From assembly GCF_003952485.1 (NCBI RefSeq), contig NZ_CP034447.1:6090501-6154500 (forward strand): a DNA stretch of 64,000 bases, in the 5' to 3' direction. The translations under genes and the position numbers were made by a program. This document shows, piece after piece, positions 33,168-42,299 of the stretch (position 1 is its first letter; each line of letters starts with the position of its first letter). Source of the stretch: Mesorhizobium sp. M1E.F.Ca.ET.045.02.1.1. Lineage in GTDB: Bacteria; Pseudomonadota; Alphaproteobacteria; Rhizobiales; Rhizobiaceae. The notes under the pieces are model-generated. The model was not told the origin of the DNA. It did no database searches and saw only the letters and a program-made list of their open reading frames with translations.

Positions 33168-33497
33168 ATGTTTCTTCTGAGCTTATACTTTGTGGCAGTC
33201 GCCGCCCCGTATGCTGCTGAGCGCCTATTCTTCGCGAGAAGATTTGGGCTCTTTGCGGTTCTATTTTGGCTGCTCATCTTTCAATCCGGCGTTTTATTCG
33301 CCGGTGAAATCATCCTCGAAAATCACTTAGACCAATCAGCGCCCAGTTGGGTTAATTCCGTTGGCCTTGCGATTGGAACATTCGCCTACCTGACGATTGG
33401 CTTGACGCCAATCACTGCCGTCATAGCTGCATTGGGGTTCGGGACAGTGATCGCAGCCAAGTGGTTCTTGGGAAAGCTTGGGGAAGATTCAGACTGA
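33168..33497 (+). CDS. Small integral membrane protein with lower GC content
   Basis: 109 residues with three transmembrane segments: about 1-16, 28-46 (LFAVLFWLLIFQSGVLFAG) and 66-100 (one or two). The codons are clearly poorer in G and C at the third position than those of the neighbours (tttt, atta, ttc/ttg mixtures), and the ribosome site is weak. Either it is a recently acquired gene or a non-standard small gene. No family is recognised. Confidence 0.5.
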   Translation: MFLLSLYFVAVAAPYAAERLFFARRFGLFAVLFWLLIFQSGVLFAGEIILENHLDQSAPSWVNSVGLAIGTFAYLTIGLTPITAVIAALGFGTVIAAKWFLGKLGEDSD

Positions 33498-33528
33498 TCC
33501 ATTCGCCGCCCCGACACCTCGCCGCCGC

Positions 33529-34842
33529 TCAACGCGCCGCCCAATTGCCTTTCAGCCCGGTCGGCCCGGCCTCCCTGACGATGACCTCGCGGTGCGGATA
33601 GGGGATGCCTATGCCGTTCTCCTTGAACGTATCCCACAGCGCCAGCAGCACCTTGCCGCGCACATTGGTCAGCCCCTGCTGCGGATCGCGGATCCAGAAG
33701 CGCAGGACGAAGTTGAGCGAGGAATCGCCGAACCCCGTCAGCCAGCAGACCGGCCGCCGGTCGGCTTCGACCCGGCCGACGCTGATCGCGGCCGCTATCG
33801 CCAGTTCGCTGACCTTATGCGGGTCGGCGTCGTAGGAGACGCCAAAGTCCACGTCGAGCCGCACGAGATTGTCGCTGAACGACCAGTTGATGACCCTTCG
33901 AGTGATGAAGTCTTCGTTCGGGATGAGATATTCGCGGCCGTCGCGCGTGACCACCGAGACGAAGCGCGCCCGCAATTCACGTATCCAGCCGAATGTGCCT
34001 TCAAGCGAAATGGTGTCGCCCGGCTTGATCGACTTGTCGAGCAGGATGATGATGCCGGAGACGAAGTTCGAAACGACCTTCTGCAGCCCGAAGGCGAGAC
34101 CGACGCCGATCGCGCCGGAGAAAACCGTCAGCGCCGTCAGGTCGACGCCGACGGCGGAAAGGGCGACAGCGCCGGCAACCAGCACCAGGCCGATCTTCGC
34201 CACCTTTCCGACAAGGACGCGGATTGAGGGTGTCAGTTCCTCGGAGATGCGGACACGCTCATCGACATAGTTGCCGATGACCACCGCAAGCCAGACCGTG
34301 GCGACCAGCAGCAGCGCCGCCTTGAGCAGCACGAGGACCGAAAGGCGGATGGCGCCCATGGGGATGGCGAGGCTGTCCAGCACCGCCGCGGTCTCGTCAC
34401 TGACGCCCAGGATGACAAGCGCCGCATAGATCCAGATCAGCCAGCCGAGCAGGCGGGCGACGAGGCGGTTGTGGACGACGCGCGACAGCACCGACGCGAC
34501 AAGCCACGCAAGCGACAGCGAAAGCGCGACATGGACGAGGTAGGTGTGGCTTGGCCACACGAAAGGGCGCATGAAGTTGAGCGCGGCGACCAGGAAGAGC
34601 GCGAAAAGAATCCAGTCGGTGCGCCGCAACAGGGCGATCACGACCCTCAGCAGTCCGGGGTGACCCTTGATCTGGCGTGCCCGGTCCTCAACGAACGGCT
34701 CGACGCGTCGCCCGGCGAGCCTGGCCGCGAGAAACAGGGCCAGGATAATAGCGAGCTGATAGAGGAGCCACGGCGTGGCGGCATAGTCGAACCATCCGCT
34801 GGACCAGGCCAGCGCTCGAGTGATGGCGTCGCGAACATCCAT
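33529..34842 (-). CDS. MscS-family mechanosensitive channel protein
   Basis: 437 residues from ATG 34842 (a GTG seven codons upstream is also possible). There are several N-terminal transmembrane helices from about 20 to 250. The pore helix and beta domain signature is GVDLTALTVFSGAIGVGLAFGLQKVVSNFVSG (in part), then IIILLDKSIKPGDTISLEG, and IPNEDFITRRVINWSFSDN. MscS channels release solutes on hypo-osmotic shock. The size, larger than E. coli MscS (286), is typical of the MscM/YnaI-like group. A single gene. Confidence 0.92.
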   Translation of the reverse strand: MDVRDAITRALAWSSGWFDYAATPWLLYQLAIILALFLAARLAGRRVEPFVEDRARQIKGHPGLLRVVIALLRRTDWILFALFLVAALNFMRPFVWPSHTYLVHVALSLSLAWLVASVLSRVVHNRLVARLLGWLIWIYAALVILGVSDETAAVLDSLAIPMGAIRLSVLVLLKAALLLVATVWLAVVIGNYVDERVRISEELTPSIRVLVGKVAKIGLVLVAGAVALSAVGVDLTALTVFSGAIGVGLAFGLQKVVSNFVSGIIILLDKSIKPGDTISLEGTFGWIRELRARFVSVVTRDGREYLIPNEDFITRRVINWSFSDNLVRLDVDFGVSYDADPHKVSELAIAAAISVGRVEADRRPVCWLTGFGDSSLNFVLRFWIRDPQQGLTNVRGKVLLALWDTFKENGIGIPYPHREVIVREAGPTGLKGNWAAR

Positions 34843-34935
34843 TGCCACACGCCCATCATGCACGGGCTAACAACCCAGAGTCCGCCTTCGTCCCAAGGCC
34901 CGTTTCAGGACCGCGGCCGGCAGCTATGCGCCGGC

Positions 34936-35106
34936 CTAGCTGGCACGTCGCCGTTTGTCCGGCGAACCCTTGCGTTGATCCTCGTCGTCAATCTCGCTCA
35001 TCGCCTGTTCCCAAAAGCGCAAGTCGGCGCCCTCGGGCTTTCCTTCTTTTTCCCAAAGCTCATAGGCGCGCTGGCGGATGCGTTCTTCCCTGGTCTGTTC
35101 AGCCAT
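34936..35106 (-). CDS. DUF2934-family small protein
   Basis: 56 residues. GGGAGGAATCC stands before ATG 35106. The pattern IRQRAYELWEKEGKPEGADLRFWEQA is the complete DUF2934 motif. These proteins are common in alphaproteobacteria and their function is unknown; several are near stress genes. The C-terminus is basic. Confidence 0.85.
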   Translation of the reverse strand: MAEQTREERIRQRAYELWEKEGKPEGADLRFWEQAMSEIDDEDQRKGSPDKRRRAS

Positions 35107-35211
35107 GGATTCCTCCCGATCTCTGTTTCACCAGAAGGAACGTCGGCGCCAGCGAAACGATCCATGCGAAGGCTCTGCAGTGGCCAATTTTCTCGGCGCA
35201 GCGTCCGCCCC

Positions 35212-36429
35212 TCACCCGATCATCGCGCCATCCCTGGCAATCGCCCTGCCCCCACGATAGACCGTGCGTTCTCTCGGCACAGCGACCACCGCCTCCGGCA
35301 CATGCTCGGCCTTCAGCGCGACGAAATCGGCCTTGGCGCCGACCGCGATGCCGTAGCCCTCCAGCCCCAGCGCTTTCGCGCCGGCATGGCTCGCCACATC
35401 CCAAGCCGCCTCCAGTTCGCGGTCCTCGTAGAAGCCGGAGCGGTAGCCGATCATGTTGGCGCGGTTGAGCATGTCGCCATCGCCATAGGGCCACCAGGAA
35501 TCGCGGATGTTGTCGGAACCGGCAAAGACCGTGACGCCCGCCTTGCGCAATGCCGCCACCGGCGGGAAAGCATGGTTGCCGGGAGCGTTGCTCATGATGG
35601 CGACGCCTGAGGCGGCGAGCATCTCGCCGGCCCTGGCCAAGGTGTCGGCGGAAATGTCGCCCAGCGCGTAGGCGTGGCTGACGCCGACTTTTCCCTGCAT
35701 GCCCAGCGCGGTGGTCCGCGCGGCGATCTCCTCGATCTCGAACAGGCCGAGCGTGCCTGCGTCATGCAGATGGATATCGACGCCGACGCCGCGCTTTTCG
35801 GCAAGGCCGAAGACCACGTCGAGATGGCCCTTCACGTCACGGTCGAAGCTCGCCGGGTCGAGCCCGCCGACGAGATCGCAGCCGAGTTTCAGCGCCTCGT
35901 CCAGTAGCTCGGCCGTGCCGGGCGAGGACAGGATGCCGCTCTGCGGAAAGGCGACGAGCTGGATGCCGATCAGCTCGCGATAGTGTTCGCGCACGGCGAG
36001 AATCGTCTCGACATGTTTCAGCCCGACCACGCCGTCGACCATCACGTGACTGCGCATCGCAAGGCTGCCATGGCCGATGCAAAGCTCGAGCTGGTTTTTC
36101 GCGCGCTCTTCCATCGGCGCGGCCTGGGCGAGGTTTTGCATCTGGAAGGCGACGCGCTCGCGCACGTCGAAGCCGGTGGTGCAGGGAATATGCGGGCGCC
36201 AGGCATCGCCATAGAAGGACGTGTCGAGGTGGATGTGGCCCTCGACGAAACCCGGCAGCACGAGTTTTCCGGCAAGGTCGATGGCGCCTGGCGGCGGGGT
36301 TGCCGCTTTGGCGGCGGGGGTGATGGCGCGGAAACGGCCCTCGGTGACGGTGAGGTCGGCCAGCGAGTCGTCGGCGAGCCTGGCGTTGAGAAACTGGTGC
36401 AAGATGCGATCCGTTCGAGGTGAATGCAT
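35212..36429 (-). CDS. Cytosine-deaminase-like amidohydrolase
   Basis: 405 residues from ATG 36429. It is a TIM-barrel amidohydrolase: the metal site is VEGHIHLD (62-69), then QLVAFPQSGI, DIHLHDAG (a second His pair), VSHAYALGD and the final Asp in FAGSDNIRDSWWPYG. This is the group of cytosine deaminase CodA and its relatives that deaminate or hydrolyse pyrimidine or triazine rings; all metal ligands are intact. Neighbouring genes give no substrate clue, so cytosine is only one option. Confidence 0.85.
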   Translation of the reverse strand: MHSPRTDRILHQFLNARLADDSLADLTVTEGRFRAITPAAKAATPPPGAIDLAGKLVLPGFVEGHIHLDTSFYGDAWRPHIPCTTGFDVRERVAFQMQNLAQAAPMEERAKNQLELCIGHGSLAMRSHVMVDGVVGLKHVETILAVREHYRELIGIQLVAFPQSGILSSPGTAELLDEALKLGCDLVGGLDPASFDRDVKGHLDVVFGLAEKRGVGVDIHLHDAGTLGLFEIEEIAARTTALGMQGKVGVSHAYALGDISADTLARAGEMLAASGVAIMSNAPGNHAFPPVAALRKAGVTVFAGSDNIRDSWWPYGDGDMLNRANMIGYRSGFYEDRELEAAWDVASHAGAKALGLEGYGIAVGAKADFVALKAEHVPEAVVAVPRERTVYRGGRAIARDGAMIG

Positions 36430-36778
36430 CACTCGTCGCCGCTCGGGAAGCGGAGGTCAATGCGGAAGGGGATAGAAAGTGTTTCGTCGAAGCCGCCGAA
36501 TTCCTCGCTTGTGGGCAGATTGCGCGCCCGATCGCCTTCGCAACCGCCGCCGTTAACCTTAATCTCACATGCCGGTGGGGAAGTCCGTGCTCCCTGCCTA
36601 TTCCGCTTTCGCGGAAGTTTCCGCGCGAAAAAAATGTGCCATAGTACAGTCTGCGGTATGAGGCCGCCGTGGTCGACGCGGACGCCCAAGCACATCCCCA
36701 ACAATGTCGCCCCCAACGGCCGCGTCGACCATGAACTGAACGGCGATCTGACCCGGGTCGCCGTTTTGTTCTGGGCAA
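36430..36778. other. Intergenic stretch, no gene recognised
   Basis: About 350 bases upstream of the cytosine-deaminase-like gene. It has a short hairpin (ttccgc-tttc-gcggaa near 36600) and an A-run. I see no convincing coding frame on either strand. Confidence 0.3.
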
Positions 36779-37234
36779 TCAGGCTTGCGTCCTGGCGTAT
36801 TCCGCGACCAGCTCCTCATATTCCTCGAAGGCCGGCAGGGCCGCATAACTGTGCACGGCGAGCGTCGTCGCCCAAGGCAATTTCTCGCTGGTCCAGGTTT
36901 CGATGAAGGGCGTGAACCAGGCAGGGTCATCGAGCATGGTCGGGCGCAGATTGACGAACCAGTCGAGCCCTTCCGGCCGGGTAAACATCCAGCTCATGCA
37001 GTAGCCGCAGAAATAATGTTTCGAGGCGCCGTGCAGGCCGCCGATCACCGGCTCGCCCTTGGTGATCTCGAAGCCTTGCGCGGGAATGGCGGCGCTCAGC
37101 GAATAGGCGCTGGACGACATGCGCTGGCAGCCGGTGCAGTGGCAGGCCATGGTGAGCAAAGGTTTCGCCGAAATCTTCAGGCGCACGCGGCCGCAGCGGC
37201 AGCCTCCTTCAGCGGGCAGGGAAAGGGTTGGCAC
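36779..37234 (-). CDS. GFA-family (glutathione-dependent formaldehyde-activating-like) zinc protein
   Basis: 151 residues from GTG 37234, with AGGAG upstream. The zinc-binding pattern of the family is complete: GGCRCGRVRLKI (10-21), ACHCTGCQRMSSSAYSLSA (30-48) and FCGYCMSWMFTR. The best-known member is glutathione-dependent formaldehyde-activating enzyme, but most relatives of this size are of unknown substrate. A single gene flanked by intergenic repeats. Confidence 0.88.
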   Translation of the reverse strand: MPTLSLPAEGGCRCGRVRLKISAKPLLTMACHCTGCQRMSSSAYSLSAAIPAQGFEITKGEPVIGGLHGASKHYFCGYCMSWMFTRPEGLDWFVNLRPTMLDDPAWFTPFIETWTSEKLPWATTLAVHSYAALPAFEEYEELVAEYARTQA

Positions 37235-37394
37235 GGTGGGGCTCCTTGGGTTGGTTTCCCCCTTCTCCCCTTGTGGGAGAAGGTGTCGCCGAAGGCGACG
37301 GATGAGGGATGCTGGACGGAGTGAGGCGATGGAGATCCTGGCGCCTCAACAGCAGGCGCCTCGTTTCTTCCAACACCCCTTGCATGTTGGGACA

Positions 37395-38523
<1,129 letters not shown>

Positions 38524-38603
38524 CAACAAACACAGATGCTCATCCGTCTCAGCGCTATCGCGCCGATCCACCTTCTCCCACAAGGGGAGAAGCAGAAGAG
38601 CGC

Positions 38604-39155
38604 TCAGCTTTCCACCAACGCAGCCGTCGTCGTCATCCGCGCGCCCTGCTCGGCAAAGGCGTCGTTGTGCCGCGCGATGATGTCGGGCGCTTTCTCCTCT
38701 TGCGAATCCAGCGTCGAATGCGCGTCGGAGACCACGGTGACGCCGAGCCCCTCGGCAAAAGCACCCTTGACGGTGGCAGCGACGCAGAAATCGGTCTGGG
38801 CGCCGATGAGCACGACGTCCTTAGCACCCTGCCCTGCCACCCATTCGGCAAGCGCCGCGTTGGAGAAAGCATTGCCGACCGTCTTGCCGAAGGTCGGCTC
38901 GTCGGCGGCCTGGCCGAGTTGCGGCCACACCGGCCAGCCGGAAGCGCCCGGAGCCAGCGGATCGCCCGCCGGCCCGTCATGGCGGACGAAAGCCACCTTG
39001 CGGCCGGAGCGGCGCGCCCAGTCGATCAGTTTTCGAGCGCGCTCGGCGATCGTGTCCGCGTCGTGAATCGGCGGATCGAAGCGGCCGTCGAACATGCCGG
39101 TCTGAAGGTCGATGACGATGAGCGGAGCGGCGGCGGAGGGAGCGGTGTTCGGCAT
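38604..39155 (-). CDS. Isochorismatase-family cysteine hydrolase
   Basis: 183 residues, ATG 39155. The family triad is visible: Asp16 in IVIDLQTGMFDG, Lys in FGKTVGNAFSNAAL, and Cys in IGAQTDFCVAATVKGA. Also present is the cis-peptide region VLIGAQTD. These enzymes hydrolyse amides or enol ethers (nicotinamide, carbamoyl compounds, isochorismate); no evidence favours one substrate. The gene lies just right of the repeat with the IS110 insertion. Confidence 0.9.
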   Translation of the reverse strand: MPNTAPSAAAPLIVIDLQTGMFDGRFDPPIHDADTIAERARKLIDWARRSGRKVAFVRHDGPAGDPLAPGASGWPVWPQLGQAADEPTFGKTVGNAFSNAALAEWVAGQGAKDVVLIGAQTDFCVAATVKGAFAEGLGVTVVSDAHSTLDSQEEKAPDIIARHNDAFAEQGARMTTTAALVES

Positions 39156-39309
39156 GGCGCGAGGATAGCGTGGGTGGAGGATGGGTCAAGGATGGGGCAG
39201 CGCCGCAGGTACCATTGTCGAGTCGAGGCGAACAATCCCCAGTTGAAAAGTGATAACATTACAACTACTTTAAGCCGAGTGATTGGGCGGAATGTCTGGG
39301 GAAATAACA

Positions 39310-39837
39310 ATGAATCAACAATGCAGCGTATTCCTGATCGGGGCAGACGCCGGCGAGGACGAGCAGGCGTTGTTCACGCTGCAAGATGTGGGAATCAAGT
39401 GCCGGCTCACCTGTAGCTATCGGAACAAGGTCATCGAGGCGGAAGAAGACGACTATTTCGAAGCGTTGTGCCAAATCCGCAAGCAGCTCGAAGTCGAAGG
39501 GATACTGCCCTTTTGTTACGGCGCGAGCTGCAACGTTTTCCCTGAGGGGACCGTGACCGAGATGAGTCGTGGATTGGTGGTCTGCAAGGTGAAAACAGGG
39601 GAACACCCTAACAAGAGCAATTTAGTCAATATATTTGACCAGGGCTATGATGTGGTTCCCGTGTTCGTCCACATGCAGCAGAAGTTTTGGGATACATGGC
39701 TCGCCTCCCTGCCCCGATCGCAAGGCTCAGAGATGACGACCACAAAGGTCGGCGCTGCGCCCTCACTCTGGCGATTACTAACACTTGGCTTCGCTAAAGT
39801 GTTGAAATCGCTATCTCCCCCACCAAAGGAAAGATAG
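39310..39837 (+). CDS. Hypothetical protein of foreign-looking composition, 175 aa
   Basis: Start ATG 39310 without strong ribosome site. Codons use more A and T at third positions than the surrounding genes. The protein is soluble and has seven cysteines, mostly in the N-terminal 80 residues (NQQCSVFLIG, GIKCRLTCSYRN, EALCQIRKQL, LPFCYGASCNVFPEG). Those phrases do not form a known zinc motif. The C-terminus is hydrophobic-basic. It may have been acquired by transfer; no family is recognised. Confidence 0.6.
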   Translation: MNQQCSVFLIGADAGEDEQALFTLQDVGIKCRLTCSYRNKVIEAEEDDYFEALCQIRKQLEVEGILPFCYGASCNVFPEGTVTEMSRGLVVCKVKTGEHPNKSNLVNIFDQGYDVVPVFVHMQQKFWDTWLASLPRSQGSEMTTTKVGAAPSLWRLLTLGFAKVLKSLSPPPKER

Positions 39838-39847
39838 CACCGCCACC

Positions 39848-40756
39848 CTACGACATCAGCGGCATCGGGCCCTTCAGCGCCTCGGCCAAGGCGTCGCGGA
39901 ACACTGCGATCGGCCGCGCGAGCCTTCCGGCCGGCGGGCGGTGGAGCAGCCAGCAGCGCACCTGCGGGCGGAAGCCGGGGCAGTTGACCACCTCGACCAC
40001 GTCGCGCCACGGGCTGCCCGACAGCGCGCCGGGGGTTACGACGCCGATGCCGTGGCCGCGCGCCACCAGCGACATACGCAAGTCGGCCCCCTGCGCCTCG
40101 ACGCCGACATGGAAGGGCAGCCGCGCCAGCTCGAAGCGGTGGCGGATGAAGGCGCGAAAACCGCAGCCGGTCTCGTTCAGCACCCAGGGGTAGCGCGCAA
40201 GATCGGTGAGCTCGGCCGGCTTCGGCACGCCGAGGCTTGGCGAGGCCACCAAAAGCACCGACTGCACGCCGAGATCGTCGCCGACCAACTCGGGCGGCGG
40301 CGCGACGCCGTCGGCAAGGCAGACGGCGACCGCGTCGATCTCGCTGTGCAGCACCTGCTCGACCAGGCGCGGCGACAGGCTGGAGGTGATCTTGAGCGTC
40401 AGTTGCGGGAAGGCGGCGCGCAAGCTGTCGAGCGGCTCGGACAGCGCGCTGGTCGAGAGATAGGGCATGATGCCGAGGCGGAACTCGCCCCTCACCTCGC
40501 CGGCTGGCGAGACGCTGGCCTTCAAATCCTCCAGCGAGCGCAGCACACGGCGGCCATGCTCATAGGCCTCGCGGCCCGAAGCGGTCGGCTTCAGCGGCTT
40601 CGACTGGCGGTCGAGCAAGGGCGTGGCCAGCCGCTCCTCCAGGCTCTGGATGCGGCGCGTGACACCTGGCTGGGTGAGATTGAGCCTGGCCGAGGCGGCG
40701 ACGATGGAGCCGGTCTCGATGACGGCGACGAAGGCTTCGAGGTCATGGATGTTCAT
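39848..40756 (-). CDS. LysR-family transcriptional regulator
   Basis: 302 residues. The HTH at 1-60 reads LEAFVAVIETGSIVAASARLNLTQPGVTRRIQSLE in two overlapping parts, and the effector domain starts with GEFRLGIMPYLSTSAL. It is divergent from the MFS transporter gene across 98 bases and therefore probably controls that gene, responding to the transported compound or its product (inference from the usual LysR arrangement). Confidence 0.9.
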   Translation of the reverse strand: MNIHDLEAFVAVIETGSIVAASARLNLTQPGVTRRIQSLEERLATPLLDRQSKPLKPTASGREAYEHGRRVLRSLEDLKASVSPAGEVRGEFRLGIMPYLSTSALSEPLDSLRAAFPQLTLKITSSLSPRLVEQVLHSEIDAVAVCLADGVAPPPELVGDDLGVQSVLLVASPSLGVPKPAELTDLARYPWVLNETGCGFRAFIRHRFELARLPFHVGVEAQGADLRMSLVARGHGIGVVTPGALSGSPWRDVVEVVNCPGFRPQVRCWLLHRPPAGRLARPIAVFRDALAEALKGPMPLMS

Positions 40757-40854
40757 GCGTAACTCGCATAATCATTATCGTGTTAATTCAATTGTAGCAT
40801 TATGCTCGATCGCAATAAAGTCCTCGGCAGATATGCGAGCCACGAGGATTTTTC

Positions 40855-42096
40855 ATGCACGGAACCAACAATGCCGAAGTCGCGGCGGCCGAGTTCGCCG
40901 AGCGACCCCGAGCCGGCGAGAGCACCGGGGCCATCACCCGATCGCAGACGCTGCTGTTTGCCGCTTCGGTCGGCATCATCGTCACCAACCTCTTCGCGCC
41001 GCAGACGCTGGTCGGGCTGATCGGCCCGTCGCTGGGGGCCGCTGCGTCCGAGAGCGGGCTGGTCTCGATGGCCACCCTGCTCGGCTATGCCGCCGGGCTG
41101 TTCTTCCTGGTGCCGCTGTCGGACCTCGTCGAGAACCGCGTGCTGGTGCTGCGCATGCTTTGCGTCGCCGCAGTTGCGGCGGCCGTCGCGGCGTTCGCGC
41201 CCTCTGCCGCTTCGCTGCTCCTCCTGCTCTTCATCCTCGGCGCCGCCTGCTCCTGCATCCAGGTGCTGGTGCCGGTCGCGGCCTCGATGGCGCCGCCCGG
41301 ACAGGACGGGCGCGTCATCGGCGATGTGATGAGCGGCCTGATGATCGGCATTTTGCTCTCGCGTCCGCTCGCCAGCCTTGTCGCAGACGCCTTCGGTTGG
41401 CGCGCCTTTTATGGCATCAGCGCCGGCGCGCTGGCGCTGCTCGCCATGCTGCTCGGGCTCGCTCTGCCCCGGCGGCGGCCGCTGGCAAATGCGAGCTACG
41501 CGGCGCTGCTCGCATCGCTGTTTGAGCTGTTGCGCGAGGAGCCGGTGCTGCGCCGTCGTGCGCTGACGGCGAGCCTTGTGATGGCGGCCTTCAGTGTATT
41601 CTGGACGGCGGTGGCGCTACGCCTTGCAGCACCGCCCTTCGATCTCGGCCAGCGCGGCATCGCGCTGTTCGCGCTGGCCGGTGCCGGCGGCGCGGCGGTG
41701 ACGCCGCTCTTCGGCCGCGCCGGTGACCGCGGCTTCACGCGACCGGCGACGATTGCCTGCCATCTCGGCCTGATCGCGGCGCTCGGCCTTGCGGCGTGGG
41801 CGGGCGCGGCCGAAGCCGGCGGCACATGGGTGCCACTCATCTTGATGGGCGCAAGCGCCGTGCTGCTCGACATCGGCGTCACCGGCGACCAGACGCTCGG
41901 CCGCCGCGCCATCAACCTTTTGCAGCCCAAGGCGCGCGGAAGACTCAACGGGCTCTTCGTCGGCATCTTTTTCATCGGAGGGGCCATCGGTTCGCTGCTG
42001 GCGGGAATCGCCTGGGCATGGGGCGGATGGAATGCGGTCTGCGCGGCGGGGGCGGTATTTGGGGTTGTGGCGCTGGTGGTGGATTGGGTGAAATGA
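40855..42096 (+). CDS. MFS transporter
   Basis: 413 residues with twelve hydrophobic segments. Motif A-like sequence is VPLSDLVENRVLVLRML after the second helix, and GRAGDRGFTRPATI is its counterpart after the eighth. The arrangement is that of drug/sugar-acid proton antiporters of the MFS_1 family. The divergent LysR gene is likely its regulator. The compound transported is not known. Confidence 0.88.
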   Translation: MHGTNNAEVAAAEFAERPRAGESTGAITRSQTLLFAASVGIIVTNLFAPQTLVGLIGPSLGAAASESGLVSMATLLGYAAGLFFLVPLSDLVENRVLVLRMLCVAAVAAAVAAFAPSAASLLLLLFILGAACSCIQVLVPVAASMAPPGQDGRVIGDVMSGLMIGILLSRPLASLVADAFGWRAFYGISAGALALLAMLLGLALPRRRPLANASYAALLASLFELLREEPVLRRRALTASLVMAAFSVFWTAVALRLAAPPFDLGQRGIALFALAGAGGAAVTPLFGRAGDRGFTRPATIACHLGLIAALGLAAWAGAAEAGGTWVPLILMGASAVLLDIGVTGDQTLGRRAINLLQPKARGRLNGLFVGIFFIGGAIGSLLAGIAWAWGGWNAVCAAGAVFGVVALVVDWVK

Positions 42097-42107
42097 GGTG
42101 GCGCCGC

Positions 42108-42297
42108 CCTCACCTTCTCCCCTCGTGGGAGCAGGTGTCGCTGAAGGCGACGGATGAGGGTTCCAGAAGGAATGAGATGCAGAAATATTGAGCGATTTCA
42201 GAGCTTTACCTTTCAGCGCAGCGCTCCGTCCAACACCCCTCATCCGTCTCGGCGCTTCGCGCCGATCCACCTTCTCCCACAAGGGGAGAAGGTGAGG
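42108..42297. repeat. Composite palindromic repeat, family A (inverted pair)
   Basis: Forward arm at 42108-42165 (caccttctcccctcgtggg..gatgaggg), reverse arm at 42228-42297 (gtccaacacccctcatccg..ccaccttctcccacaaggggagaagg). It lies between two convergent genes. Confidence 0.75.
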
Positions 42298-42299
42298 CG

